In this document: positions 11,034 through 22,699 of the stretch, one piece after another
How the letters are laid out: every line of letters begins with the position of its first letter
How positions within the stretch are numbered: the first letter of the stretch is position 1
The notes under the pieces: model-generated
Told to the model about the DNA's origin: nothing
The model's database searches: none
The model's input: only the letters and a program-made list of their open reading frames with translations
Program-made: the position numbers and the translations under genes
Assembly: GCF_947179515.1 (NCBI RefSeq)
Contig: NC_067495.1
Span: forward strand, 25,586,924 to 25,650,923
DNA length: 64,000 nt
Reading direction: 5' to 3'
Source of the DNA: Apodemus sylvaticus
Taxonomy: Eukaryota; Chordata; Mammalia; Rodentia; Muridae

Positions 11034-11050
11034 TTTTTTTTTTTTTTTTA
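11034..11050 (+). repeat. Poly-T run at the L1 outer edge
   Basis: About 16 T residues follow the candidate target duplicate, with the TM2 exon about 220 bp further right. Confidence 0.8.
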
Positions 11051-11267
11051 AAGATTTCTCTTCCTCTATAACAGAGATCAACAAAAGGGAGGCATTTGGT
11101 TTAATAGGATCAGTCACAAATTTTATCAACAACACAATGACTTTTAAATCCTTAGGGCCATGTTGGTAAGAGCAGTGTTTGTGTCATTGGGCTCCCCATG
11201 ACTAGCTCCTAGTAGGAAGAAACTCAGCCGTGCATGGCTCGGCTGCACACCTGAGGTTAGTACTCAC

Positions 11268-11424
11268 CATTCCACTGATGCATCGGCCACAGGCAGTTGT
11301 TTTAAACTCACCGTGCAGCTCTTTCACTGCACTTGTGGTGTAGAAGCCTTCTGCCAGCAGAATGATGCCATATAGGAAGAAAAAGGATGCGATTCCATAG
11401 ATGACATACTGCATCAGTTGGATC
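11268..11424 (-). CDS. Gpm6b: Gpm6b exon with TM2 and intracellular loop
   Basis: This encodes residues 83-135. TM2 spans about residues 88-107 (YVIYGIASFFFLYGIILLAE), followed by the conserved GFYTTSAVKELHGEFKTTACGRC loop of PLP proteins, shown here only in outline. The 157-bp length corresponds to the DM20 part of PLP1 exon 3, so M6B lacks the PLP-specific intracellular insert. The acceptor TTTTCACAG| completes Val83. The donor follows Gly-Met: GGAATG|GTGAGT, phase 0. Confidence 0.97.
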
Positions 11425-11639
11425 CTGTGAAAAGAAGACAACTCTGCAAACGTGAGAGGCACTATGGGGTAGGGGAGTGAGGTAACCTTACTGTGCCATC
11501 TCTTGTGGTCTCAGCAGGTTCATAAGATAGCCTAAGGGGATAGCTCTGTCTATTACAACAGACCATAGTAGGCTGAGATAGATAACCTTCTCAAGCAACA
11601 GGTAAGAGCCTCCTTTAATCATGGGCAAGGCCCATTGCT

Positions 11640-11768
11640 ACTTATCCACGTCTTATGCAGTTGAGATTTGTAATCTCCAGTTTGCATGTAACATGACCAT
11701 TGAGGAGTTAAGCTACCCATTCAAAGCTACATAGTGCCAGAATAGGTATTTAAACTCTGGTTCAAAAC
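11640..11768 (-). repeat. MIR fragment
   Basis: Antisense MIR core order is visible: GAGGAGTTAAGCTACCC, CATAGTGCCAGAATAGG, TTTAAACTCTGGTTC. Confidence 0.7.
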
Positions 11769-12718
11769 ACACTATGCTTTTTCCAACATATCAGAAAGCT
11801 TCCCAACCAGGCTTGCTGGTTGATGCTATTCTGAGAAAACGCCTAAGTCAGCCCTCAGGGTATCTTCAAGGAGAAGTTTGTGCAGATTCATGTTCAAATG
11901 ATGGGACATCAACCTAATGTAAGTTATAGAAAGCTTCTTCATAACTAAGTTTGTGCTTTGAAGGCAGATCCTCAGGCTTTGGCTGCCCAGTGAACTCCTC
12001 TAGGTTGTTTTAGAAAATATTAATACTTAGATAACACTTCCAAGAGATTTAGTTAACTGGCCTGCAGTAAGACTTGGGCATATTTTAAAGTTTCTCAGAA
12101 GTTTGACAGCCATAGATTAAGATCATTAGCTAATTAAGTTAATACAGCTTCTATGGCATTTCTTCCCTGCATATTTTTGTATTTTTTCTTTCTTTTTTCA
12201 TTTAAGAAAAGACAGTGTCACATATCCTAGATTGGCATTGAGCTTGCAAGGCCTATTAACTGGTTAGAACTTAATGACTGTGGACAGGTCCAGAGCCTAA
12301 TTACAATTCAGCTTGGGCTATCTTTAACCCCCTAAATAGCCATTTCTTGTCCACCTCTGTGTCAGACCTAACATCCTGTAACTAACAGATAAAAAAAAAA
12401 TCTTTAGAATACATTCATTTAGTAGAGCACTAGCACCCATCAACCAAAGCAATGAGTATCATCAGACAGCTTCAGAGGCCATCAACAGAGGTTTCTTGCT
12501 TTATAAGTCAACACGTTCAGTTTGTGTAGTATTGCGAGTCCAACCCAGAGCTTCATATATAATTAGGCAAGCATGTTGCTGATCAGTCTGTCCCAGCCTT
12601 TTTCACACACATTTCTTCTGCACATCCATACTAGCTGATTTCCTCATTACAGCTTTCTTATCCTCGCACATTTCTTTAGATGATGTCATTTGTGGACATA
12701 TTGTAAAAATGTGTTTTT
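11769..12718. other. Intronic sequence between TM2 and TM1 exons, nothing firm
   Basis: A weak B1-like piece may be present at 12200-12260. The rest is unassigned. Confidence 0.4.
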
Positions 12719-12723
12719 CCCCC

Positions 12724-12846
12724 TCAGGCATGCTCACTGACACCTGTAATTTTAATCACTTGGGAGGCAGAAGCAGGAGAGTCACCTAAAGTTGAAGGGC
12801 AGCCAGGGCCATAGCAAGACCCTCGGCCACCCAGCAAAAAAAGCCA
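12724..12846 (+). repeat. Old B1/PB1-like SINE
   Basis: ACACCTGTAATTTTAATCAC and GGGAGGCAGAAGCAGGAG mark a diverged sense B1 ending in an A-rich tail. Confidence 0.7.
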
Positions 12847-13589
12847 ATTCATTTATAATTCCACATTCATTTATATATACCTTTTCTACTCCAATGGTGA
12901 TGTTTCTGTCAGCATTGAAGCTTCACAACTGAACCCAAAATGTCCAAGGAATCAAACAAGGGGAAGCTACTTAAAAGGAAGTACTGATGGGAGTGGGGCT
13001 TGTGGTTAGGAGATCAAGCTTGACAACTGGTGGGCTTCTGCTGAGAATCATTGAAGAACAGGAAGAAAGAGAGCTGGGACTATGTTTTCAGAGCTTCCTC
13101 TTTGCTGGATCTGGATGCTCTGGGCTTATTAGTTCTCCTGCCAGAAGAATTAACATGGGAATACCATTCCTGTCGACTTAGACTTGAGTGAGTCCTCCAT
13201 AGAGGATCCATTCTGGGGGTGGGTGTAATCTAGAGGATCCTTGTTACTCAGGAACAATGAGAACTGTCCAGTGAAATGCTCTTTAGCATCAACCTGTCAC
13301 CATGGATGTCCACCACATCCACCACCACTGTGTGCAATACACACACCTTGTCATGCTCAAATGAGATTTCACCCTGGGCCTCAATGACCCACCACCTTCT
13401 TAGCATTTTCTTTTTTGTTGTATCATAGACTTCCCCAACCCCCACTTCCTTTTTTTTTCATGAAACAAAGTCTCACATCCCAGACTGGCCTCAATCTTGT
13501 TATGACATTGAACTTTTAATATTTCTTTTAAAAATTATTCTTTGAGAACTTCCTGTTTGTATATAATTAAATATGATTATGCCTATGAA

Positions 13590-13726
13590 CATTTGATCCT
13601 TCTGCTTTTACCTCCTGAGTGCCGAGAATACAGGCATGGCCAATTTATACAGTGCTGGGGATAGATCTCAAGGACATTGTGCACAGAAGGCAAGTACTCT
13701 ACCAACTCCGCTACCTCCCCAACCCT
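13590..13726 (-). repeat. B4 (B1 + ID) SINE fragment
   Basis: Antisense B1 end (CTCCTGAGTGCCGAGAATAC) runs into antisense ID (GTGCTGGGGATAGATCTC to CTACCTCCCCAACCC). It ends about 140 bp from the TM1 exon donor. Confidence 0.75.
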
Positions 13727-13867
13727 CATAGACTTTTTCTATCTGAATATAGCTTTATATTTGACTTTCTACCAGAAAAGGACAAGACAGTCTGTCAAAA
13801 AAACAAAACAAAACATTGTGAGATAGCTGCATCTTCAATATATTTGTAAAAGGAAGCAGATACTCAC

Positions 13868-14054
13868 ACTTCACTCAGCAAGGCATGGTCACTGGTGTTG
13901 GTGGAGAAGTGTTGCTCCAGAATTGCCACGGTGCCTGCAAGAGCCACATGCCCACAGCCACAGAACAAGGCGACTCCAGAGAAACATAGGATGGTGGCCA
14001 CCAGGGAGGCATAGGGAACTCCTCCCAGACACTTGATGCAGCATTCGAAGCAAC
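13868..14054 (-). CDS. Gpm6b: Gpm6b exon with palmitoylation motif, TM1 and first loop
   Basis: This encodes residues 21-83 of the short form. Right after the split Gly codon comes a Cys cluster (Cys22, 25, 26, 29 in GCFECCIKCL) matching the family's palmitoylated N-terminus. TM1 covers about residues 35-55. The first extracellular loop carries an N-x-S sequon at Asn73 (STNTS). The 187-bp length equals that of PLP1 exon 2 (known family architecture). The acceptor is pyrimidine-rich and the donor is GAAGT|GTGAGT, splitting the Val83 codon. Confidence 0.97.
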
Positions 14055-14520
14055 CTAGATCAAAGGAGGAAAAGGCAGCCATGATGGGCAGGAATGGCTC
14101 AGGTCTTCATGAGTACCACCATCAGCATCTATGTCTCCTGCACCAACCCAGCCCAGTTCTGTGACTAAAATCCCCAAAACCACAGGGGTAGTTTCTAGGC
14201 TGTCAGATTCCATGAGTGAGGACCCTGGCACTTCAAAGGGGAGTGTAGCTGACTTTCCTTAGATTGTCCAAAGGTAGTGAGTGACCACCATCAACTGTCA
14301 CTTAATGAGCTGTAGCATAATTTGAGGGCTTCCTAACTGACTGTGAGGCAAAGGGGCAGCTGCCCAAGGGATAATGACTGATAAAGGAAGAGGAGAGGAC
14401 CTCAAAGCCATTGTACCTCCATGAACAAAAGCTATAGTCAGGTTTCCTCCAAACCCAGCCTTTGAGGTTTCCAATAAAAATTCCCCCTCCCCAACATGGG
14501 CAGCAGAAACAATTCATTCA

Positions 14521-14575
14521 TAGTCCTCCTCCTCCTCCTCCTCCTCCTCCTCTTCCTCCTCCTCCTCCTCCTCCC
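14521..14575 (+). repeat. (TCC)n trinucleotide tract
   Basis: About 17 TCC/CCT units with one TTC interruption. On the minus strand this is a GGA purine tract 470 bp upstream of the TM1 exon acceptor. Confidence 0.95.
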
Positions 14576-14774
14576 CAGCTTCCAGCTTAACATACATGCT
14601 ACATGCGCAGAGTCAGAGCCCAAACCCAGTAGGTGATATTAAGTAGTTGAAGGGAAAAGAAACAAGGCGAGGAGAAAAGGGACAAAATGAGACTTCATGG
14701 AGTGAAATGAAGGGGGCAGGGCCAGACTTCACACCTGCTTTTGAGAAGATGAGACATTATCTATTTGTTAAACA

Positions 14775-14945
14775 TATTTATTTTTATTTTATGTGTGTGA
14801 GTGTCTTGCCTGCATGACTGCATGTCTGTGGACCACATGCATGCCTCATGCCCAAAGAGGTGGTGAGCCTCCTTGTGAGTGCTGGGAATTGAACCCAGAG
14901 CACAAGAAGTGCTCTGAACCACAGAGATAACTATCTCCCTTTTAT
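14775..14945 (-). repeat. B3-type SINE
   Basis: Antisense landmarks: TGCATGTCTGTGGACCACATG, GTGCTGGGAATTGAACCC, then AGATAACTATCTCCC. Confidence 0.82.
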
Positions 14946-15019
14946 CTACTTTTAAAAGAAACATTTCCTTGAAATAGTCATAAAGGTCTGCCTGACCTCC
15001 ACAGCCAAGTAACATTTCC

Positions 15020-17190
15020 AGCTTAGAGATATTTATTTTCTACTTATCACAGTGCTGGCCCTGGGGATAATGTCTTTAGCTCTCCTGACCTCCCACGATA
15101 CTTATAACATCCAGACCCCTCAGTAAATGGCCTGCCAGGGAAAATCCAACTCTAAGTGCATTAACATGTTTAACACCAATCAAGGGCAGTTCATTAGCTC
15201 ACACTAAGCCAGTTAAAAGATTTTTTCTCCAATGGTCTTCATAGGAGTCAGGTATTGGAAACCTAGCAGAACAAAGCAGCTATGAACTTTCCTCAGATGA
15301 GCATCCCATGCGAAGGCAACATTCATTTTAGTCTACTGCAAAAAGTGACTGGATTCTCTGCTTCTCGAAATTGCTCTTTAGCTCATTGGAAAATGCAAAA
15401 TATCAGGGTTTCCCAAGGAGCCTGTGTATCCTTCTATTTCCAAAAGTGAGCTGCTGTATTTGGGAAGGTCTACCTCATTGAAACAGATGTGCATATCCTT
15501 GTGAAATAGCCCCAGTGCACAATATAGTTCTACATTCATTAGCAGGTTAGTCCCTTAAAGAGCTCTGGACACTTGAGATTTGTGAGCATGGAAGCTGGAG
15601 CTCAGCGCTATCTTGCCACATGGCTTTCTGAGGACTGAGTAAAAAGAATGAAACTAAAGTCCACATTCTTTCTAGGTACTCATCCTAAGAGAAACCAACA
15701 GCCTTGGTCTTGATCTGTCCCGTCGGACAAGGCTGTGTGTATGTGATTTGTGACCTCCTCCTCCCCTCATTCTCAGTGTCTATGATAATATGAAGAACAA
15801 GGTGGATGCTTGTCGTTGCATCTTATCTTTATTAAACATCAGTGTGGCTCCAGGACTGTGTTATCTGGTCAAGTAGTCACTAGCACATTTGGCTATTGAA
15901 ATTTAAGTTGTTTAAGATGAAGTAGAAAAGAACAATTCATTTCCTCAGTACCACTGTCCACATATCCTGGGTAAGCACAGGAGCTAATGGCTGCGGTGAT
16001 GGATGTTGGCCACAAACAATGTTTCATTATCACAAAACTCAGACTTACCATTTATTTCCTTGTCAGTAATATGAACTGGGTTCTAACTGAATCCAATGAA
16101 ATCACCTTGGATACCATTCATGACATACTTTTGAAGACCTACTGGGTGACTGTCAAGCACTGTGCTTAGCACCAGGGACACACATCTGAAGCAAGATACC
16201 TTCACCTTCAAGATCAGTCTGATACTGCATCAAAGACTAGTCTTCACTCATGCGCCTCTACCCTTTTAACACTGCAACACAACACTCATTTACAAAGCTC
16301 ATACTCAAGAATGACACAATTGAATCATTGCAAACTACATCACAAACTAAATGTAAAGAAAAAAACAAACTATGTTTTTAGAAACTTAATTATTTTGTGT
16401 TGAACCACATTCATAGCTATCTGGTGGTGCATGTGGCCTGAAGACTATGGGCAAGGAATGCCTAGTATCATGATGAAGGTCAGGAGCCAGACCATCAGAG
16501 GACCCACAGAGGAAATCAAAGAATAAGGAGAGAAAGGCATGGTGGGAGGGAATACAATTCATGCTGGAGATGAGACAGGAAGGCTTTGTGTAGAAAGGCA
16601 CAGGAAGCAATGCCTCACTGATGTGTTGGCCATGATATGCAACCTGATAAAGTGTTCCTTCATTTCAGGCTATTTTGAGTGCATATGTATTTTTAACAAG
16701 CCATATCTTTTCTTGCCATTTGGAGTTAGGGTTAAGTGTTACAGTATAGCACATTCATTCATACCCTAACAATGGAACACATCCTTCCAAATCCACAGTG
16801 GCTGCTTTGAAAGGCTCTTTTATCCAGAGGGTGAGAGTATTCTGCTTCTTCTCAAAGGAACTATCACAGCTGCTACCAGGCTCAAAAACACAAGTGGGGT
16901 TAAAAGAACAATGCCGCACAGTTCCAAATTCAACACTTGATCAAGGCTAATGTTTCTCTCCAATTTCTCACTCTTACAGACACTATATACTGCATTCTGT
17001 GGATCTAGTCTGGTAACGGCAGGGCAAACCAGGGATTCAGGAACTTGGGGGACTCACAATCACATCAGTGAATGCCAGGCTTTGCCAACATACATTTTCA
17101 GCAAATGGCTTCATTTGTGGCTGGGAACCATGACTCCTCCAGAAATGAAAGCACAGTGGTCATCTTTGTTGTATGCACGTGTGCATGTGC
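15020..17190. other. Long-intron sequence, mostly unassigned
   Basis: No SINE is evident. A MIR/L2-like piece may occur near 16125-16190 (GACCTACTGGGTGACTGTC, then CACTGTGCTTAGCACCAGGG). Confidence 0.45.
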
Positions 17191-17194
17191 CACA

Positions 17195-17196
<2 letters not shown>

Positions 17197-17284
<88 letters not shown>
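17197..17284 (+). repeat. Compound (CA)n(GA)n microsatellite
   Basis: About 18 CA units pass directly into about 24 GA units. Confidence 0.97.
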
Positions 17285-17285
<1 letters not shown>

Positions 17286-17299
17286 CTCTTACAGACTCT

Positions 17300-18430
17300 A
17301 TAACAATACAACTAGAAATTTGTGATATGTAATATAGAAAATAAACTGATTAGGAAATACTGTTGCCAGGTGGACCATATTGTGCTTATTGTGGCTTTGT
17401 CAGCCAGTTATCTAAAGAGCTAAAATTGTATGTGTGGTGACTCTTCAGATACCTACAAATAGACTGCTCTCTTCCATATCTACATCACTGTAGATACCCT
17501 AGAACTCATAAGCTCTACTTTGAAATCAACTGCCCTGATACCAGTTCCTTACTAGTCCAGTTCTAACTGCTTTCTTCTAGGACACATCACACTCCAGTAG
17601 AATGGAATCTCTGCGAAACTATTCTTACTTTTGGCTAGGATGGAGGAGGAACAAGGACCAAATTTAACTTCCTGCCTGCAACAGACAAACGAAAACTGGA
17701 CAGATTGCAGGAGACAATATACATATAAAGCTTATTCTGGTTATGAAGAGCTATCCTTGGCTCATGATAAAAAAAATACTAATTTATAGTGAAAAGGCAG
17801 TCATGACAGCACAGGTCTTCCTGAAAGCACGGCTTGAACCTTACTCAAGCTAACGATGCCATTTCCCTTAACCCTTATTACACATGTTGGGGTCTTTGGG
17901 AAGATAGTCTTATTTATTGGAGCTGATGTGAGGCAAGATTATGGGCCAAAGCAAGCATGGCCAGACATTCTATTCCTTCCACAGAGAAGCCAGTGTGTAT
18001 TAAGTGCCTTTCATGTCCTGGGCAAAGTACGAGGGACCCAATGATGAGCTAAGATATATGATCTATTGATGTTTGCAGTTTATGGAGGGAGGGGAGACAT
18101 TAAACTATTTTAAACTCGAAGACATGAAGGGAATGGACAGTGGGGGCAACTCAGGTTTCAGGAGGTAACTAGGGAAGACATTCTAAGCTTAAACCCATGA
18201 CTGAATGAGTTAGGCCTAGGGAGTAAAGGAGGGGGAAGAAAAGTGACTCAGGCAGTGACAATAACGTTGACTGGAAACTCCATGGTAGGAGAGAATGGGG
18301 TGCATTCAAAGACCACCTGAGGCATGAAAGAAGCCAGGGACAGTTCAATATAAGGGTGACATGGTGAAGCAGGTGTTCAATCATGTCATGTAGGGTTTAT
18401 CTGTCACTTTACCAATTCTGGAGTATGTTA
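17300..18430. other. Long-intron sequence, unassigned
   Basis: A MIR-like block may lie near 17990-18055 (TATTAAGTGCCTTTCATGTC). Nothing else is recognised. Confidence 0.4.
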
Positions 18431-18436
18431 CAGATT

Positions 18437-18592
18437 CCTGCTGGCTGTGGTGGTGCACGCCTTTGATTGTGGCACTTGGAAGGCAGAGGCAGGTAGATCT
18501 CTGTGAGTTCAAGGCCAGCCTTGTCTTCAAAGTGAGTTCTAGTCAGAGATTATGCACTAAGCCCTTGCCTCAGCTCCACCCACCCTCTAGCA
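18437..18592 (+). repeat. B1 SINE
   Basis: Sense B1: CTGTGGTGGTGCACGCCTTT, GGCAGAGGCAGGTAGATC and AAGGCCAGCCTTGTCTTC. Confidence 0.9.
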
Positions 18593-19228
18593 AGAAAAAG
18601 ATTCTACTGATTCATTGACCGACTAGAATTTCCTTGATTGTAGAGAGAGAGAATGTTGCAGGTCCTGAGCCAAATAATCTTGCTCTGTCTTTAGCCCTCT
18701 TAACATACAATCATTTCTTACCTGTGTGTTCTGACTTACTAGGTAGATCTTTTTAGAGTATACAAATAGACACTAGCCTTTACTAGCCCAAAGGACTAAG
18801 AATGACATCAGATAGCTTCTCAGGGTCTCCTTGCTCCCTGCTATCTGTGCATCTGATGTTCGCACCTATGTATTTTAAAAACACTTAGGTTTATGCCTTT
18901 GTTTATTCTGTCACTCTAAGAAATGTAATGAAACCTATTACCATGTTAGAACATGGTACTTAGGGGTCTGGATTTATGTTTCTGGGACATGTTCACTCAT
19001 ATTGGACCCTAGAATGGACTATGAGTTTGAAGTAACAACTGTTTTTGCTGTGTCAACAAATGCATCCTCAGAATCATGTGACATGCCATTAGACATTTTA
19101 AAGCAGGGGAACAGATATAGGGCTGATGAGAGGGAACACATGGGCTTGCAGCTCAGCAAAGCTAAACATGAAGCCGACAGCATCTACTGGATGGCAACAA
19201 AAACTTCTAGGGCTCAAGAAGAGATATA

Positions 19229-19325
19229 AGCTGAGCCTGGAGGTAGGCAGGCATCTCTAATTCCAGCAGTCAGAGGCTGAAGTAGGAGGAGTGTGAGTTC
19301 AAATCCAGGCCAGGCTGCACCCAGT
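19229..19325 (+). repeat. B1-like fragment
   Basis: A short diverged sense B1: GCATCTCTAATTCCAGCAGTC, GAGTTCAAATCCAGGCCAGG. Confidence 0.6.
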
Positions 19326-19329
19326 TTCC

Positions 19330-20998
19330 ATTTGATGTTAGCCAGAAAGACTAGGAGGGATCTAAGATCAGAGGGGCCATGGAGAAAACAGGTGTTATTT
19401 GGAAGTGGCTTGCCCAGGGCAGTTCTGGGAGGAATCAGCTGAAGCTCTGAGAAGTAGGGAGTTATCTAGCGGTGTAGACTCTTGGGCATAGTCTCTACCT
19501 GAGTGTGTACTTGCACTGTAGCAAACACTCTTCCCAGAGTGATATGCACAGGTTGGAGAAGCTACTCTAGCTAGCAGTTCCATCTTCCCAGGCTCAGGTG
19601 TGGCATCCTGAGTCCATGTAAAATCCTTGCTCTCACAAGGTGCTTGGCAATTTTACCCCCTAAAAAATGGAGGCCCTCTAGGATTCAGCTACAACATTCC
19701 AGCTTCTTGCAAACCAAATGGCTAGTTTTGGGACTATAAGGAAGAAAGATAATATAAGATCCAAAATGTTCTAAATTGTTCTGTTGTCTTGAAAGGCTAC
19801 AACTATAAGTGTTTTCTCAGAGACAAGGAAGCACTGATAACTTCAACACTTTTCACAATTAAGATACCATTTGCACCAATATGGGAAGGAGCTGCAAAAA
19901 CAGATATGGGACTACTAAAGAAAGTTGCTTTATATGCACCCCTTATCCTCCCAAGGTGCTCAGAATGTGTGTACTACAAAGGATGTGAGTCTCACATTCA
20001 GGCTAGCTCTAGTGTAGGGAGTCCCAGGCAAGTGATGTTTTCTTAAGAATGGGGTGGTGCTTCACATCAGCAGAGCATTGGGTTGCTAAAAGCCAATGCT
20101 TGCTAAGGAAAGAGTAATGCTTTGTTCAATGCACTTGCAAACTCACAGACTTGAGTTTTCCCAAGCTTCAAGCCAGCAATCATAATATTGGTTACCACAT
20201 ACCAGGGGAACAAGAAAAAGTACTTTCCCCCCAGTTCTTCCCCTTGACCCCCATTCTTATTACTGTGATCTTAAATCAAAATGGAAAAAAAAAACAATGC
20301 CAGGGTTTCAAACATATTTTTACTAGTAATTCTCACACTCTCTCACCAAACTCCCAAACCTCTTTTGAGCTAATATCATAAGCTTTCATTTAGCTGGGCT
20401 CTGTGTAAAGATAGTTTTAGGTTTGACTCACACAAAAGCTCCAGTGTGTATTAGCCTAAGACAGTTTAAATATAAACCACATAGTAGGGAGGAAAAAGTA
20501 CACATCAATGCCTATAACTGTCAATGGCCATTTTGTCCCCAGCATCCCTAGAACCTTTTGTGCAGAACAACAGAATAAAACACCTTTTGTCCTCAGGCTT
20601 GGGGATGGCCGTTGCCATGGCTATGAGTTCATAATGGCCAAGTGATTTGCCCAAGTCATCCATGATCTTGGCTGCAGATTTAATGCTGGCTCAGAAGGAG
20701 GGCCAGCGGGAACAAGGGCTCAGATTCTTCCCCAGGGAATGAATGTCACACGAATGCATACACTATACTCCCCTCTACCCGGGGCAGGCCTGACCCCTTT
20801 ACCAAGCTACAAAATTAAAAAGGAAAGGAGTTCTTTTGCAATGTTCAGACTACTATCTACAAGGGAAACGGGAGCAGCTAGAATCCTACTTAAGAGAAGC
20901 CAAAGCAAACGACAGTACACAGAAGCTCTGAGAGATGCTAAGTAGCATTCTCAAGAAGGAATGATTGTGCCCCATGGTGACCTCTGGCAAAGCTGATT
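19330..20998. other. Long-intron sequence, unassigned
   Basis: I recognise no repeat or exon here. Confidence 0.45.
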
Positions 20999-21001
20999 GA
21001 T

Positions 21002-21166
21002 ATTTTTTTGGTTGTCACAGCTGGGGCAAGCGATGCTACTGGCATCTACTGGGTGCAGGCCAGGGGTGTTGTAAATATCCTACAGTGTGTATGATAGACA
21101 GCTCCTCACAACAAAGATTTACTAAGGCCCCAAATGTCAATATAGTCCAAGAGGAGAATTTCTGAG
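21002..21166 (+). mobile_element. MER5A-type hAT-Charlie fragment
   Basis: TTTGGTTGTCACAGCTGGGG, CTACTGGCATCTACTGGGTG, CACAACAAAGATTTACTAAG and CCCAAATGTCAATA follow the MER5A consensus in order. The 5' inverted-repeat end is missing. Confidence 0.78.
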
Positions 21167-21198
21167 ATGCACAAACCTAAACTCACATATTGTTTAGA

Positions 21199-21272
21199 CT
21201 AGTGGTTCTCAATCAGGTGCCTCTAGTAGTTCTCAAGCAGTAGACACTGGGCAATGTCTGGAGATAGTTTAG
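21199..21272 (+). mobile_element. MER5-like 5' end
   Basis: TAGTGGTTCTCAATCAGG and TGGGCAATGTCTGGAGATAG match the 5' portion missing from the copy just to the left, in the same orientation. Confidence 0.6.
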
Positions 21273-21396
21273 GGTCAGGATGGTATTAATGGAGGATGGT
21301 ATTAATTATATTTGTGTTAAGGAACCCTGCTCTCAGCTTACAGTTTTCAACCTCGGTCTTAGAATTTGGCTTTGTCACCAGGTTAGTTATTTTTTA

Positions 21397-21399
<3 letters not shown>

Positions 21400-21460
<61 letters not shown>

Positions 21461-21492
21461 GTGTGTGTGTGTGTGTGTCTGTGTGTCTGTGT
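21400..21492 (+). repeat. Compound (TC)n(TG)n microsatellite
   Basis: About 30 TC units with one interruption pass into about 10 TG units. Confidence 0.96.
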
Positions 21493-21494
21493 GG

Positions 21495-21662
21495 ATATGT
21501 GCATGTGAGAGCAGGTGTCTCAGGAGACTAGAGGCATCAGATTCCCAGAGCTGGAATTACAGGTACTTGCAGGCTGCCTGATGTGTGTGCTTAGGAATGG
21601 GACTAGGATTCTTTGAAAGATCAGTATATGTTCTTAATTGCAGAGCCATTCAGGCTCCCAAT
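21495..21662 (-). repeat. B3-like SINE
   Basis: Diverged antisense B3: GAGCTGGAATTACAGGTAC, GGAATGGGACTAGGATTC, CAGAGCCATTCAGGCTCCC. Confidence 0.7.
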
Positions 21663-22332
21663 TCTAAGATGTTTAAAAAGAAATGCTTAAGATAACATCT
21701 ACTTAAAAAAATCATACTAGAACAGAAGGTCTCTATCACATTAGAAATATCTGAAAATTCTGATATCAAAGCTCCACTGACCTGGATCAATTAGATTGAA
21801 AATTTCAGTTAATAAGTAGTAGTATTAAGAAACTAGAGAGATTGTTGTTTAAGCCTGTAAGCTTTCCTAGTGAATTAAATGGAGGCTCAAGTTGGAAAAC
21901 CACAGATACAAAATACAGGTCAACACACTGGCCCTTAGGGGAAAAATTTGGCTTGCTGTCCATATAGCTATGAAGAAAGAGTTTTTTCCCCCAAGTTCAA
22001 TGCCAGCTTGAGCTATTCCTTTACTCTGTGTTCATACCATCTTTAAGTGAGCCCAATCTTGTCTAAACGGGGCAGGTGGAGGGAGGCTTGAAGAATACAT
22101 TGTGACATATGGAAAATATATGAGATTCAAACTTATGTGTCTATAAATAAAGCTTTATTAGCACATGGCCACCCACATTCATTCCCATATCATCTAGGGC
22201 TATAGTCAAGTTCCTAAGGCAAAGCTGAGTAGTTGGCCACAGAAAACTCCATCAGACCCTTTACAGGAAAGACCTTCAGTGCTCCTTTGGAGAAGAACAG
22301 TGGTTTGCATACTTTACCAAGTAGAACTCTGT

Positions 22333-22596
22333 CTAGGGGCTAGAGAGCTCAGTCAGGAAAGAGCTTACTGCTCACCCATGGCAACTAGAGCTCGATTCTC
22401 AGAACCCATGTAAAATTGTGAGGTGAGGTTTCATAATTTAAGTGCTATGGAGGTAGAGCTAGATCCCTGAAGCTTGCTGGCCCAGTATGGCCTACTAGGA
22501 GAGAGCCAGGCTGAGTGAAAAACCCTTTTCAAATAAGATAGATGGTACCTGTGGAACAACAGCTGAGATTATCCTCTGGCCTCCACAAGTGTACTC
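22333..22596 (+). repeat. Composite rodent SINE (tRNA head with B1-like insert)
   Basis: GGGGCTAGAGAGCTCAGTC head, CTCGATTCTCAGAACCC, a B1/RSINE-like middle and CCTCTGGCCTCCACAAG before the CA tail. It resembles the element at 58858-59135. Confidence 0.65.
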
Positions 22597-22641
22597 ACAC
22601 ACACACACACACACACACATACACACACACACACACACACC
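22597..22641 (+). repeat. (CA)n microsatellite at a SINE tail
   Basis: About 21 CA units with one TA interruption. Confidence 0.95.
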
Positions 22642-22699
22642 TCAGTCTGCTTAAGTCCATGGAGAGGACCAAGCTGCTGTTTTTCTTACTAACTCCCAG

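Noticed and set aside
10806..11051. 81-codon frame resembling L1 ORF2
   Set aside because: It is the inverted piece of the L1 fragment, not an independent gene.
17196..17284. Possible CRISPR-like regular repeat
   Set aside because: Plain CA/GA dinucleotide microsatellite in a mammalian genome; no repeat-spacer structure.
19002..19229. 75-codon plus-strand frame with a polar composition
   Set aside because: It looked gene-like at first, but it has no recognised family, sits in an intron antisense to Gpm6b and its tail runs into a B1-like fragment.
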